DNA of 64,000 nucleotides from Prosthecomicrobium pneumaticum (GCF_014199915.1 NZ_JACHOO010000002.1:1-64000); one strand, 5' to 3'. Counted from the stretch's first letter, positions 50,844 to 59,981 are shown. The notes: generated by a model not told the origin, from the sequence alone. Made by a program: numbers and translations.

Positions 50844-51422
50844 ATGACGTCTTTCATCGGCAAGCTGGTTCGGGCCTCCGCCGTGGCGCTCGTGGCGGCG
50901 ACGGCATCCGTCGGGGCGACCGCGAGCTTCGCGCAGGACAATCCGATGGTCGGCGGTGCGGCGATGTTCGCCGACAAGACGATCGTCGAGAACGCCGTCA
51001 ACTCGAAGGATCACACCACGCTCGTTGCCGCGGTGCAGGCCGCGGGCCTCGTCGACACGCTGTCGGGCGCCGGGCCGTTCACCGTCTTCGCCCCGACCAA
51101 TGCGGCCTTCGAGAAGCTGCCCGCCGGCACGGTCGAGACGCTGCTGAAGCCCGAGAACAAGGAGAAGCTCGTCGCGGTGCTGACCTATCACGTTGTCCCG
51201 GCGGCCGTGATGTCTGACGCGCTCGCCAAGATGATCGCCGATGACGGCGGCGAGCACGTGGTCAAGACCGTGCAGGGCGGCACGCTGGTCGCCAAGCGGG
51301 CCGGCGACGCGATCACGCTCACCGACGAGAACGGCAATGTCGCGACGGTGACGATCGCCGACGTGAAGCAGTCGAACGGCGTCATTCATGTGATCGACAC
51401 GGTGCTGCTGCCGAAGGGCTGA
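50844..51422 (+). CDS. Secreted fasciclin (FAS1) domain protein
   Basis: A 192-aa exported protein with a signal peptide (FIGKLVRASAVALVAATASV, cleaved near ASFAQ) and one FAS1 domain. Conserved H1 and H2 boxes are GPFTVFAPTNAAFEKLP and LTYHVVP; VIHVIDTVLLPKG ends the domain. FAS1 proteins mediate adhesion or cell-surface interactions. A long 5' gap (260 bp) precedes it, and a perfect intrinsic terminator follows, so it is a single-gene transcription unit. Confidence 0.95.
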   Translation: MTSFIGKLVRASAVALVAATASVGATASFAQDNPMVGGAAMFADKTIVENAVNSKDHTTLVAAVQAAGLVDTLSGAGPFTVFAPTNAAFEKLPAGTVETLLKPENKEKLVAVLTYHVVPAAVMSDALAKMIADDGGEHVVKTVQGGTLVAKRAGDAITLTDENGNVATVTIADVKQSNGVIHVIDTVLLPKG

Positions 51423-51441
51423 GCGGTAACGCTGCGATCGG

Positions 51442-51477
51442 AAGGCCCGGCGGCTCCTCCCCCCGCCGGGCCTTTTT
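51442..51477 (+). terminator. Intrinsic terminator after the fasciclin gene
   Basis: A perfect 12-bp stem (51442-51453 with 51463-51474), nine-base C-rich loop, and a T5 tract at 51473-51477. It lies 20 nt after the stop codon. It is the clearest rho-independent terminator in the window. Confidence 0.93.
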
Positions 51478-51566
51478 GTGCGCGCCTTCGGCGGAGCGGG
51501 CGGCCCCGCAGCCGCACCGCGGTGCGGCGGCTTGCGGCGCGGCCGGACGGGCGCTATTGCCGGCGG

Positions 51567-53372
51567 ATGGCACCTCCCCTTCTCCATCTGCGCGACATCG
51601 GGCTCACCTTCGGCGGGCGGCCGCTGCTCGAGGACGCCGAACTGGCGGTCGGGGCGGGCGAGCGGCTCTGCCTCGTCGGCCGCAACGGCTCGGGCAAGTC
51701 CACCCTGCTCAAGATCGCCGCCGGCCTCGTCGAGGCCGACCGCGGCACCCGCTTCGTGCAGCCGGGCACGACGGTGCGCTATCTGCCGCAGGAGCCGGAT
51801 CTTTCCGGCTTCGCCGATGTGCGCGCCTATGTCGAGGCGGGCCTCGGCCCGGGCGACGATCCGCATCGCGCCACCCTGCTCATCGAGGCGCTCGGCCTGA
51901 CCGGCGCCGAGACCCCCGAGCGCCTGTCGGGCGGCGAGGCCCGCCGCGCCGCGCTCGCCCGGGCGATCGCGCCCGAACCGGACCTCCTGCTGCTCGACGA
52001 GCCGACCAATCATCTCGACCTGCCGGCGATCGAATGGCTGGAAGAGGAACTGCGCGGCTCGCGCTCGGCGCTCGTGCTGATCAGCCATGACCGCCGCTTT
52101 CTCGAACGGCTGTCGAAGGCGACGGTCTGGCTCGATCGCGGCCGCACAAGGCGGCTCGACCGCGGCTTCTCCGCCTTCGAGGACTGGCGCGACCAGGTGC
52201 TGGAAGAAGAGGCGCGCGAGCGCGAGCGGCTCGACCGGCGGATCTCGCAGGAGCTCGACTGGGTGCGCTACGGCGTCACCGCGCGCCGGAAACGCAATAT
52301 GGGCCGGCTTCGTAAACTCGAGGGCCTGCGCGCCGAGCGGCGGGACCAGCGCCGCGCCGTCGGCACCGTCCGCATGGCGGCGAGCGAGGGCGCGGTCTCC
52401 GGCAAGCTGGTCGTCGAGGCGGAGGGAATCGGCAAGCGCTTCGGTGACCGGGCGGTGGTCGAGGATTTCTCGATCCGGATTGGGCGCGGCGACCGCGTCG
52501 CGCTCGTCGGCCCGAACGGCGCCGGCAAGACGACGCTGCTGTCGATGCTGACCGGGGCGCTCGCGCCCGATACGGGATCGGTGCGGCTCGGTACCAATCT
52601 CGAGATCGTCACGCTCGACCAGCGCCGCGAGAGCCTTTCACCGACCGCGACGGTCGCCGACACGCTGACCGAGGGCCGTGGCGATACGGTGATCGTCAAT
52701 GGCGAGGCGCGCCACGTCGTCGGCTATATGCGCGATTTCCTCTTCACGCCGGAACAGGCGCGGACCCCGGTCTCCGCGCTGTCGGGCGGCGAGCGCGGCC
52801 GGCTGATGCTCGCCCGCGCGCTCGCCCGGCCGTCCAACATGCTCGTGCTCGACGAGCCGACCAACGATCTCGACATCGAGACGCTCGACCTGCTCGAGGA
52901 GCTCCTCGACGATTATGCCGGCACCATCCTGCTCGTCAGCCACGACCGTGATTTCCTCGACCGTGTGGCGACGAGCGTCGTGCTCGCCGAGGGAGCCGGC
53001 CGCTGGACCGACTATGCCGGCGGCTATTCCGACATGGTGGCGCAGAGGAAGGCACCCGCCTTCCAGCCGGCGAAGGCCGCCGCGGCCGGCGTGACGGCCC
53101 GCCCCGGCCCCGTCGAGCGCGCGGCGGCGCCGAAGCGCAAGCTCTCCTTCAAGGAGAAGCACGCGCTCGAGACCCTGCCGAAGCGGATCGATGCGCTCGC
53201 GGCGGAGATCGCCAAGCTCACTTCGAAGCTCGCCGAGCCGGACCTCTTTTCCCGCGACCGCAAGGCCTTCGAGACGGCCACCGCCCGCCTCGCCGCGGCG
53301 GAAACGGAGCGCGCCGCGGCGGAAGAGGAATGGCTGACCCTCGAAATGCTGCGCGAGGAACTGGAGGGGTAG
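51567..53372 (+). CDS. ABC-F family ATPase
   Basis: A 601-aa soluble ABC-F protein with two nucleotide-binding domains. Walker A motifs are GRNGSGKST (~residue 40) and GPNGAGKTT (~residue 320). Signatures are LSGGEARRAALARAI and LSGGERGRLMLARAL. Walker B regions read LLLLDEPTNHLDLP and MLVLDEPTNDLDIE. The linker (ELDWVRYGVTARRKRNMGRL) and the C-terminal coiled-coil (~530-600) fit the Uup subtype, which acts on ribosomes or structured nucleic acids. ATG at 51567 is used. Confidence 0.95.
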   Translation: MAPPLLHLRDIGLTFGGRPLLEDAELAVGAGERLCLVGRNGSGKSTLLKIAAGLVEADRGTRFVQPGTTVRYLPQEPDLSGFADVRAYVEAGLGPGDDPHRATLLIEALGLTGAETPERLSGGEARRAALARAIAPEPDLLLLDEPTNHLDLPAIEWLEEELRGSRSALVLISHDRRFLERLSKATVWLDRGRTRRLDRGFSAFEDWRDQVLEEEARERERLDRRISQELDWVRYGVTARRKRNMGRLRKLEGLRAERRDQRRAVGTVRMAASEGAVSGKLVVEAEGIGKRFGDRAVVEDFSIRIGRGDRVALVGPNGAGKTTLLSMLTGALAPDTGSVRLGTNLEIVTLDQRRESLSPTATVADTLTEGRGDTVIVNGEARHVVGYMRDFLFTPEQARTPVSALSGGERGRLMLARALARPSNMLVLDEPTNDLDIETLDLLEELLDDYAGTILLVSHDRDFLDRVATSVVLAEGAGRWTDYAGGYSDMVAQRKAPAFQPAKAAAAGVTARPGPVERAAAPKRKLSFKEKHALETLPKRIDALAAEIAKLTSKLAEPDLFSRDRKAFETATARLAAAETERAAAEEEWLTLEMLREELEG

Positions 53373-53383
53373 TCTCTTTCACC

Positions 53384-53515
53384 CTCACCCCGGCCCTCTC
53401 CCGCAAGCGGGAGAGGGGGAAGGATCGCTCCGGCTACGGGGTTCGACATTAACAGCCGAACGGCCGGTTGGGACCCCCTCTCCCGCTTGCGGGAGAGGGT
53501 CGGGGTGAGGGCTCT
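53384..53515. repeat. Inverted pair of CTCTCCCGC palindromes
   Basis: Two REP-like elements in opposite orientation (centres ~53405 and ~53490), each a CTCTCCCGC/GCGGGAGAG hairpin with a CACCCTCACCCCGG or GGTCGGGGTGAGGG arm. They fill the gap between the convergent ABC-F and LacI genes and may act as a bidirectional terminator or barrier. Confidence 0.85.
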
Positions 53516-53526
53516 TCCGCGCGCCA

Positions 53527-54582
53527 TCAATCGAGCCGGCGGGCGCTCTCGCGGATGACGAGGGCGCAGGGCAGGCGGACGCGCACCGTCGGCTCTGGAT
53601 CGCCTCCGGCGCGCATGCGGCGCAGCATGTCCTCGGCCGAGCGGCGACCGATCTCCGCCCGCGGCTGGTGCATGGTGGTGAGCGCCGGATCGTAATGGAA
53701 GGCGTATTCGGTGTCGTCGAAGCCGGCGACCGACACGTCGCGCGGGGCGACGACGCCGGCGCTGCGGATTGCGCGGAGGAAGCCGAAGGCGATCTCGTCC
53801 GCGGCCGCGAACACCGCCGTCGGGCGCTCCGTCGAATCGAGGAAGCGGCGCGCCGCCGCCTCGCCGGACGCGAAATCGAAATTCGTCGCACCGGTCCACA
53901 GCAGGCCGGGATCGAACGGGATGCCGGCGGCGGCGAGCGCCTCGCGATAGCCCGCCATGCGCTCGTTCGCCTCCGGATTGAGCGTCGGGCCGGCGATATG
54001 GGCGATGCGGCGATGGCCGAGGCCGATCAGATAGTCGGTCATGGTGCGCGCGGCGGCCCGGTTCTCGACATCGAACACCGAGAACCCGGAATAGCCCGGC
54101 ATCTCGGAGAGCAGCAGGCTGACCGGGACGGTGTAGGGGAAATGGGTGAATTCCTCGTCGCGCGGCAGGTGGCCGGTGACGAGCAGCACGCCGTCGACCT
54201 GGCCGGCGCGGATCACCCGCGCGTAATGCGTCTCACGGCTGCGGTCCTGGCGCGTATAGCCGATCAGCACGCCGTAGCCCGCCTCGGAAAACACCTCCTC
54301 GAGCGCATTGAGGATCGGCGTGAAGAAGGAATTGCCGATCCCGGGCAAGAGGACGAGCACCATCTTGGTCGTCTTGGCGCGCAGGTTCCGCGCCGCCGCA
54401 TTCGGCGTGTAGCCGGTCTCGCGGATCGCGGCGAAGACCGCCTCGCGGGTCGCATCGGTGACGCGGTCCGGCATGGCGAGTGCCCGGCTCACCGTGGCGG
54501 TCGACACCCCGGCGCGGCGCGCCACGTCCTGGATGGTCACCGGGCCGCGCACGGCCGGCGGCTTCACTGGTGCTTCTGCCAT
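53527..54582 (-). CDS. LacI family transcriptional repressor
   Basis: A 351-aa LacI/GalR regulator. The N-terminal HTH with hinge reads TIQDVARRAGVSTATVSRAL, then ALAMPDRVTDATREAVFAAI, TGYTPNAAARNL. The periplasmic-binding-protein-like sugar domain follows (VLVLLPGIGNSFFTPILNAL, IGYTRQDRSRE, GLGHRRIAHIAGP, FAAADEIAFGFLRAI). It is divergent from the sugar ABC operon. A 14-bp palindrome between them fits a LacI-type operator, so it probably represses the operon until the sugar or a derivative binds. Confidence 0.95.
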   Translation of the reverse strand: MAEAPVKPPAVRGPVTIQDVARRAGVSTATVSRALAMPDRVTDATREAVFAAIRETGYTPNAAARNLRAKTTKMVLVLLPGIGNSFFTPILNALEEVFSEAGYGVLIGYTRQDRSRETHYARVIRAGQVDGVLLVTGHLPRDEEFTHFPYTVPVSLLLSEMPGYSGFSVFDVENRAAARTMTDYLIGLGHRRIAHIAGPTLNPEANERMAGYREALAAAGIPFDPGLLWTGATNFDFASGEAAARRFLDSTERPTAVFAAADEIAFGFLRAIRSAGVVAPRDVSVAGFDDTEYAFHYDPALTTMHQPRAEIGRRSAEDMLRRMRAGGDPEPTVRVRLPCALVIRESARRLD

Positions 54583-54639
54583 GGGTTCGCTTCCGCCCTC
54601 GCCTTCTGCTCGGCCCGCGCGCCCGCCGGCAAACTCCGG

Positions 54640-54684
54640 TTGACAGCCGCGGTCGGGAGTATAAATTGGATGTAATCGATTACA
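54640..54684 (+). promoter_or_regulatory. Promoter and LacI-type operator of the sugar ABC operon
   Basis: TGTAATCGATTACA (54671-54684) is a perfect 14-bp palindrome with the central CG typical of LacI-family operators. It lies between the divergent regulator and the substrate-binding-protein gene. A TTGACA hexamer is at 54640-54645; the -10 is ambiguous (TATAAA at 54660-54665 gives a 14-nt spacer, TAAATT at 54662-54667 gives 16). The operator would overlap or follow the transcription start, blocking polymerase. Confidence 0.75.
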
Positions 54685-54765
54685 AGATACGCCCTTTCGC
54701 GCTGCGGCGCAGCAAAGGGTTTTCTATTCTGTGTGCGCCGCATACAGGTAGTTGGGGAGGACTGG

Positions 54766-56016
54766 ATGAACATCGCAAAAAGGCTGCTCGCGACCGTGGC
54801 CATGGTCGCGGGCCTGGGTATTTCTTCGTCTCATGCTGCCGATCTCGAAGTAACGCATTGGTGGACGTCAGGTGGCGAATCCGCTGCCGTGGCGGAATTC
54901 GCGCGCCTGTTCAATGCCACGGGCAATCGCTGGGTGGATAGTGCGCTCGCCGGCTCCGGCACCGGCGCCAATCCGGTGATCATCAGCCGCATTCTCGGCG
55001 GCAATCCGATGGGCGCCACCCAGATGAACACCGGCCGCGACGCGGAGGAGCTGATCAAGGCCGGCCTTCTCACCGACCTCACCGACATCGCGAAGGAAGA
55101 CGGCTGGTACGATTTCTTCGCCGACAAGACGCTGTTGAAGCCCTGCGAGTATGAGGGCAAGATCTACTGCGTGCCGATCAACATCCATTCCTGGCACTGG
55201 CTGTGGCTGAGCCCGAAGGCCTTCGAGAAGGCGGGGCTTCCGGTGCCGAAGGACTGGAACGAGTATGCGGCCGATTTCGGCAAGCTGCGGGAAGCGGGCG
55301 TCGTCCCGTTCGGCCTCGCGGCCGGCTGGCCGCTCAACGGCATCCCGCAGGTTCTGCTCGCCGGCGTCGGCGGCACCGATCTGTGGATGAAGGTCTATGG
55401 CGACAAGGACGCGGCCACCGTGCGCGGTCCGGAGTTCCGCAAGGTCGCCGAGGCGTTCGCGCAGATCCGCGACGCGGTCAACCCGGCCGAAGTGGTGCCG
55501 CAATTCGCCGATGTCGCCAACCAGATCATGCAGGGCACCGCCGCCGGCAACATCCATGGCGACTGGATCCAGGGCGAGTTCAGCCTCGCGGGCGCCGTGG
55601 CCGGCAAGGATTACGACTGCATCCCCGGCCTCGGCCTCAACGACCGCATCGAGGGCGGCGGCGATGCCTTCTACTTCCCGAAGCTGCCGGAAGGCACCGA
55701 CCCGGCCGTGATCGAGGCGCAGAAGACGCTCGCCCGCCTGCTCGTCAGCAAGGAGGCACAGCTCGCCTTCAACCTGAAGAAGGGCTCGATGCCGATCCGC
55801 ACCGACATCGACCTCTCGGGCGCCAATGCCTGCATGAAGAAGGGCCTCGAGATCCTCTCCTCGCCCGACGGACTGCTGCCTTCGGGTGAAGTGCTGCTCT
55901 CCTCCGACACCCAGCAGCAGCTCGTCGACCTGAACCAGGAGTTCTTCTCCGACAAGAGCTATGCGCTCGACGACTATATCGAGGCCTACGCCAAGATCAT
56001 CGAGGCGGCGGACTGA
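54766..56016 (+). CDS. Sugar ABC transporter substrate-binding protein
   Basis: A 416-aa periplasmic binding protein of the CUT1 (COG1653) type. Signal peptide NIAKRLLATVAMVAGLGISS, cleaved after SSHA. The mature part has LEVTHWWTSGGESAAVAEFA, NPMGATQMNTGRDAEELIKA, PINIHSWHWLWLS and the GNIHGDWIQGEFS segment, all as in glucose/mannose-type binding proteins of alphaproteobacteria. ATG at 54766 follows GGGGAGGACTGG. It is the first gene of the operon. Exact sugar is not determined; a monosaccharide is likely. Confidence 0.95.
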   Translation: MNIAKRLLATVAMVAGLGISSSHAADLEVTHWWTSGGESAAVAEFARLFNATGNRWVDSALAGSGTGANPVIISRILGGNPMGATQMNTGRDAEELIKAGLLTDLTDIAKEDGWYDFFADKTLLKPCEYEGKIYCVPINIHSWHWLWLSPKAFEKAGLPVPKDWNEYAADFGKLREAGVVPFGLAAGWPLNGIPQVLLAGVGGTDLWMKVYGDKDAATVRGPEFRKVAEAFAQIRDAVNPAEVVPQFADVANQIMQGTAAGNIHGDWIQGEFSLAGAVAGKDYDCIPGLGLNDRIEGGGDAFYFPKLPEGTDPAVIEAQKTLARLLVSKEAQLAFNLKKGSMPIRTDIDLSGANACMKKGLEILSSPDGLLPSGEVLLSSDTQQQLVDLNQEFFSDKSYALDDYIEAYAKIIEAAD

Positions 56017-56040
56017 GGCGGGGCGCCGCCCGCTAGGGCG

Positions 56041-56097
56041 GGGCGACGGCACGACCGTCGTCCCGCTTTCGCCGGCCCGTCGCCTTGGCGGCGGGCC
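56041..56097 (+). other. Two hairpins between substrate-binding-protein and permease genes
   Basis: Hairpin 1: 56041-56049 with 56055-56063 (nine pairs, one G-U). Hairpin 2: 56074-56084 with 56087-56097 (eleven pairs, one G-U, loop TT). They occupy the 112-nt gap after the binding-protein gene. Such structures often protect the upstream mRNA so that binding protein is made in excess over membrane subunits. Confidence 0.65.
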
Positions 56098-56128
56098 TCC
56101 GGACGAACGCCCCAGCCGGAAGCACCCG

Positions 56129-57058
56129 ATGGCCGAAACCTCGATCGACGCGGCGGCAGCGCCGCCCCCGAGCCGTTTCCTCTACAATCTCTTCCGGCGC
56201 AATCTGAGCGCCAAGGTCGCGGCGACGCCGATGGTCGCCACCGTGCTCGTCGTCTTCGTCGGCTGCACGCTCTGGACCGTCTACTACTCCTTCACCAATT
56301 CCCGCGCCCTGCCGACCGGCGATTTCGTCGGCTTCGCCCAGTATGAGCGGCTGTTCGCCGCGCGGCGCTGGAACGTCTCGGTCCGCAACCTCCTCCTCTT
56401 CGGTGTCCTGTCGCTCGTGCTGAGCATGACGATCGGCTTCCTGCTCGCGGTGCTGATGGACCAGAAGATCCGGCTCGAGAACACGCTCCGCACCATTTTC
56501 CTCTATCCCTTCGCGCTCTCGGCGATCGTCACCGGCCTCGTCTGGCAGTGGATCATGAACCCGACCCTCGGGCTGCAGACGACGCTGCGCAATCTCGGCT
56601 GGGAGAGCTTCACCTTCGACTGGATCACCAACACCGACATGGTGATCTACGCCCTCGTCATCGCCGATCTCTGGCACAAGACGGGATTCGTCACGGTGCT
56701 GATGCTCGCCGGACTGCGCAGCATCGACGACGAGATCTGGAAGGCGGCGCGCGTCGACGGCATCCCGACCTGGCGCACCTATCTCTCGATCGTGCTGCCG
56801 ATGATGCGCGGCGTCATCATAACGACGCTCGTCATCGTCGGCTCGGCGATCGTCCGGCTCTACGATCTCGTCGTGGCGCTCACCGATGGCGGTCCCGGCA
56901 TCGCCTCCGAAGTGCCGGCGAAATACGTCATCAACTACATGTTCAGTGGCGGCAATCTCGGTCAGGCGCTGGCCGGCTCGACGATCATGCTCGCCGCGGT
57001 CCTCGTCTTCCTCATTCCCTGGGCGATCATCGAGTTCCGCCCGAAGAAGGAGCGCTGA
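56129..57058 (+). CDS. Sugar ABC transporter permease 1 (MalF type)
   Basis: A 309-aa permease with six membrane helices: VATVLVVFVGCTLWTVYYSF, a FGVLSLVLSMTIGFLLAVLM helix, TIFLYPFALSAIVTGLVWQW, then ALVIADLW, and the EAA-loop region IDDEIWKAARVDGIPTWRTY with the conserved A-x-x-D-G-A/I-x-x-W spacing. The loop contacts the ATPase. ATG at 56129 is used. It pairs with the second permease gene, which starts 4 nt after its stop. Confidence 0.94.
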   Translation: MAETSIDAAAAPPPSRFLYNLFRRNLSAKVAATPMVATVLVVFVGCTLWTVYYSFTNSRALPTGDFVGFAQYERLFAARRWNVSVRNLLLFGVLSLVLSMTIGFLLAVLMDQKIRLENTLRTIFLYPFALSAIVTGLVWQWIMNPTLGLQTTLRNLGWESFTFDWITNTDMVIYALVIADLWHKTGFVTVLMLAGLRSIDDEIWKAARVDGIPTWRTYLSIVLPMMRGVIITTLVIVGSAIVRLYDLVVALTDGGPGIASEVPAKYVINYMFSGGNLGQALAGSTIMLAAVLVFLIPWAIIEFRPKKER

Positions 57059-57062
57059 GCCG

Positions 57063-57971
57063 ATGACCGCCCTCCCCGCCACTGCCCCCTCGGCGGTCGT
57101 GCCGAGCGGCCCGCGCCCGAAGCGCGTCGCCGCCTCGCGGATCGTGCTCTACGGCATCCTGCTCGTCGCGGCGCTCTATTACCTGCTGCCGCTCTATGTG
57201 ATGGTGACCACCTCGCTGAAGGGCCTGCCGGAAATCCGGCTCGGCAACATCTTCGCCCCGCCGCTCGAGGTGACCTTCGAGCCCTGGGTCAAGGCCTGGA
57301 CGAGCGCCTGCACCGGCCTCACCTGCAAGGGGCTGAGCCCGGGCTTCTGGAACTCGGTCAAGATCACCATTCCCTCGACCGTCCTCTCGGTGCTGATCGC
57401 GGCGGTGAACGGCTACGCGCTCGTCAACTGGCGCTTCCGCGGCTCCGAGTTCTTCTTCACCGCACTGATCTTCGGCTCCTTCATCCCCTATCAGGTGATG
57501 GTCTATCCGCTGGTGCTCGTCACCGCGAGCCTCGGCATCTTCGGCACGCTGCAGGCGGTCATCCTGATCCATACGATCTTCGGCATGCCGATCCTGACGC
57601 TGCTCTTCCGCAACTACTTCGCCTCGCTGCCGCCCGAACTGTTCAAGGCGGCGCGCGTCGACGGCGCCGGTTTCTGGCGCATCTTCTTCCAGATCATGCT
57701 GCCGATGTCGCTGCCGATCCTCGCCGTCGCCATCATCCTGCAGGTCACCGGCATCTGGAACGACTTCCTGTTCGGCGTGATCTTCGCCGGAACGCAGAAT
57801 TATCCGATGACCGTGCAGCTCAACAACATCGTCAATTCGACGCAGGGCGTGCGCGAGTACAACGTCAACATGGCGGCAACGATCCTCACGGGGCTCGTAC
57901 CCCTCGCCGTCTACTTCGTCTCCGGACGTCTGTTCGTGCGCGGCATCGCGGCCGGCGCGGTGAAAGGATAG
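57063..57971 (+). CDS. Sugar ABC transporter permease 2 (MalG type)
   Basis: A 302-aa CUT1 permease. Helices include IVLYGILLVAALYYLLPLYV and a core with FWNSVKITIPSTVLSVLIAA. The EAA loop reads LPPELFKAARVDGAGFWRIF followed by the FQIMLPMSLPILAVAIIL helix. ATG at 57063 is 4 nt after the first permease stop, and its own stop is 2 nt before the ATPase ATG. Confidence 0.94.
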   Translation: MTALPATAPSAVVPSGPRPKRVAASRIVLYGILLVAALYYLLPLYVMVTTSLKGLPEIRLGNIFAPPLEVTFEPWVKAWTSACTGLTCKGLSPGFWNSVKITIPSTVLSVLIAAVNGYALVNWRFRGSEFFFTALIFGSFIPYQVMVYPLVLVTASLGIFGTLQAVILIHTIFGMPILTLLFRNYFASLPPELFKAARVDGAGFWRIFFQIMLPMSLPILAVAIILQVTGIWNDFLFGVIFAGTQNYPMTVQLNNIVNSTQGVREYNVNMAATILTGLVPLAVYFVSGRLFVRGIAAGAVKG

Positions 57972-57973
57972 TC

Positions 57974-59059
57974 ATGGCGAGCGTCTCGATACGCGATCTC
58001 GCGGTCCGCTTCGGCGCGGTCACGGTGTTGCAGAAGCTGCGGCTCGACATCGCCGAGGGCGAGTTCATCGTGCTGCTCGGGCCCTCGGGCTGCGGCAAGT
58101 CCACCCTCCTCAACGCCGTCGCCGGCCTGCTCGACGTCTCCGAAGGCCAGGTCTGGATCGGCGGCAAGAACGTCACCTGGGAGGAACCGAAGGACCGCGG
58201 CATCGGCATGGTGTTCCAGTCCTATGCGCTCTATCCGAGCATGTCGGTCCGCAAGAACCTCTCCTTCGGCCTGCGCGTCGCCGGGCTGCCGAAGGCCGAG
58301 GTCGAGCACCGCGTCGCCCGCGCCGCGAAGATCCTGCAGATCGAGCCCCTCCTCGACCGCCGCCCCTCGCAGCTCTCCGGCGGCCAGCGCCAGCGCGTCG
58401 CGATCGGCCGCGCCTTGGTGCGCGACGTCGACGTGTTCCTGTTCGACGAGCCGCTGTCCAATCTCGACGCCAAGCTCAGGACCGAGCTGCGCGTCGAGAT
58501 CAAGCGGCTGCACCAGGAGCTCGGCTCGACGATGATCTATGTGACGCACGATCAGATCGAGGCGCTCACCCTCGCCGACCGCGTCGCCGTGATGAGCGGC
58601 GGGCTGATCCAGCAGCTCGCGACGCCGAAGGAGATCTATCGCCGCCCGGTCAACCGCTTCGTCGCCGGCTTCGTCGGCTCGCCCTCGATGAACTTCGTCG
58701 AGGGCCGGCTTTCGACCACCGGGGGAGGCGTCGCCCTCGAGGTCGGCGAAGGAGCGCGGGTGCCGCTCGACGGCTATGTCTTCGCGACGCCGCCGCAGGA
58801 CGGCCGGCCGGCGACGCTCGGCGTGCGGCCCGAACAATTGACGCTCGCGGCCGTCGAAGGCGGGTCGCGGCTGCCGGTCGTGTTCAACCTCGTCGAATCG
58901 ATGGGGGCCGACAGTCTCGCCTGGGGCCGGATCGCCGGGGCGCTCGCCTCGATGCGGGTCGAGCCGGAGGAAGAGGTGCCGACCGGCCGACCGGTCGAGA
59001 TCTTCTTTCATCCCGAGCACGCTTCGCTTTTCGACGCCAAGACCGGCGAAAGGCTGTAG
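57974..59059 (+). CDS. Sugar ABC transporter ATPase (MalK/UgpC type)
   Basis: A 361-aa ATPase. Walker A GPSGCGKST (~36), Q-loop MVFQSYALYPSMSV, signature LSGGQRQRVAIGRAL (~136), Walker B DVFLFDEPLSNLDAKLR, and H-loop VTHDQIEAL. The C-terminal OB-fold regulatory domain (~235-360) contains VAGFVGSPSMNFVEG and LGVRPEQLTL. It energises the two permeases above. The C-terminal domain leaves room for an additional regulatory partner such as IIA protein, as in other MalK-like subunits. Confidence 0.96.
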   Translation: MASVSIRDLAVRFGAVTVLQKLRLDIAEGEFIVLLGPSGCGKSTLLNAVAGLLDVSEGQVWIGGKNVTWEEPKDRGIGMVFQSYALYPSMSVRKNLSFGLRVAGLPKAEVEHRVARAAKILQIEPLLDRRPSQLSGGQRQRVAIGRALVRDVDVFLFDEPLSNLDAKLRTELRVEIKRLHQELGSTMIYVTHDQIEALTLADRVAVMSGGLIQQLATPKEIYRRPVNRFVAGFVGSPSMNFVEGRLSTTGGGVALEVGEGARVPLDGYVFATPPQDGRPATLGVRPEQLTLAAVEGGSRLPVVFNLVESMGADSLAWGRIAGALASMRVEPEEEVPTGRPVEIFFHPEHASLFDAKTGERL

Positions 59060-59217
59060 CAGGTCGGCAGAGTCAATCGTCCTCGCCCAGGACGAGGATC
59101 GCTCGAGGGACGTCCGGGGGCGACGTCCGGACAAGCGCACGACATCCATCCGGCCGCGAGGCGGCCGGCCGACACCATTGAGAAAGGGCCTTCGGGCCGA
59201 CCACCGAGGACTACGAC

Positions 59218-59973
59218 ATGGCGAAGCCTCTCATCTCGTTCCAGCTCTATTCGGCGCGGAACTTCCCCCCGCTCGAGGCGCAGCTCGAAACGCTCGCGGC
59301 GATCGGCTACGACGCCGTCGAGCCCTATCTGCCGCTCTATGCCGACGACCCGAAGGGCTTCCGCGCCCGGATCGACGCCGTCGGCCTCGCCGCGCCGACC
59401 TTCCACGCCCCGCTCGCCGGTGTGACGGGGGAGACCGAGCGCTTCATCGACATCGCAAAGACGATCGGCGCCACCGCGATCGTCGTGCCCTATCTCGTCG
59501 CCGAGGAGCGGCCGACCGATGTCGACGGCTGGAAGGCGATCCACGACAAGCTCGCCACCGCGGCACAAGCGGCACAGGCCGCCGGGCTCGGCTTCGGCTG
59601 GCACAATCACGATTTCGAATATGTCGCGCTCGCCGACGGTTCGCGGCCGATCGACCATCTGATCGGCGGCCTCGTCGGCGCCGAGGTCGATATCGGCTGG
59701 GCGGTTCGCGCCGGCCGCGACGCGGCGGAAGAGATCGCCAAGCTCGGCGACGCGGTGATCGCCTTCCATATCAAGGACCTCGCGCCGGCCGGCACGACGG
59801 TCGACGACGGCTGGGCGAATGTCGGCGAGGGCGTCATCGACTGGGCGGCGCTGTGGCCCTCGATCACGGCCGCGAAGAATGCCGGCGTGCTCGTCGCCGA
59901 GCACGACAACCCGTCCGACTGGCGCGCCTTCGCCGAGCGCTCCTTCGCGGCGATCAAGGCGCTGGCCGGCTGA
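59218..59973 (+). CDS. Sugar phosphate isomerase/epimerase (AP-endonuclease 2 TIM barrel)
   Basis: A 251-aa TIM-barrel protein of the IolE/xylose-isomerase-like group (COG1082). Segments include ISFQLYSARNFPPLEAQLET, AIGYDAVEPYLPLYADDPK, a metal-binding HNHDFEYV, VDIGWAVRAGRDA and AFHIKDLAPAG, with EHDNPSDW near the end. Glu/Asp/His residues in these strands would bind Mn2+ or Zn2+. It is encoded 158 nt after the ATPase and 8 nt before a Gfo/Idh/MocA dehydrogenase, so it probably works on the imported sugar's keto derivative. Confidence 0.93.
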   Translation: MAKPLISFQLYSARNFPPLEAQLETLAAIGYDAVEPYLPLYADDPKGFRARIDAVGLAAPTFHAPLAGVTGETERFIDIAKTIGATAIVVPYLVAEERPTDVDGWKAIHDKLATAAQAAQAAGLGFGWHNHDFEYVALADGSRPIDHLIGGLVGAEVDIGWAVRAGRDAAEEIAKLGDAVIAFHIKDLAPAGTTVDDGWANVGEGVIDWAALWPSITAAKNAGVLVAEHDNPSDWRAFAERSFAAIKALAG

Positions 59974-59981
59974 GGATCGCG

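Noticed and set aside
56041-56097. Intrinsic terminator after the substrate-binding-protein gene
   Set aside because: There is no T-tract after either hairpin and the permease genes clearly belong to the same operon, so it is kept as an mRNA structure.
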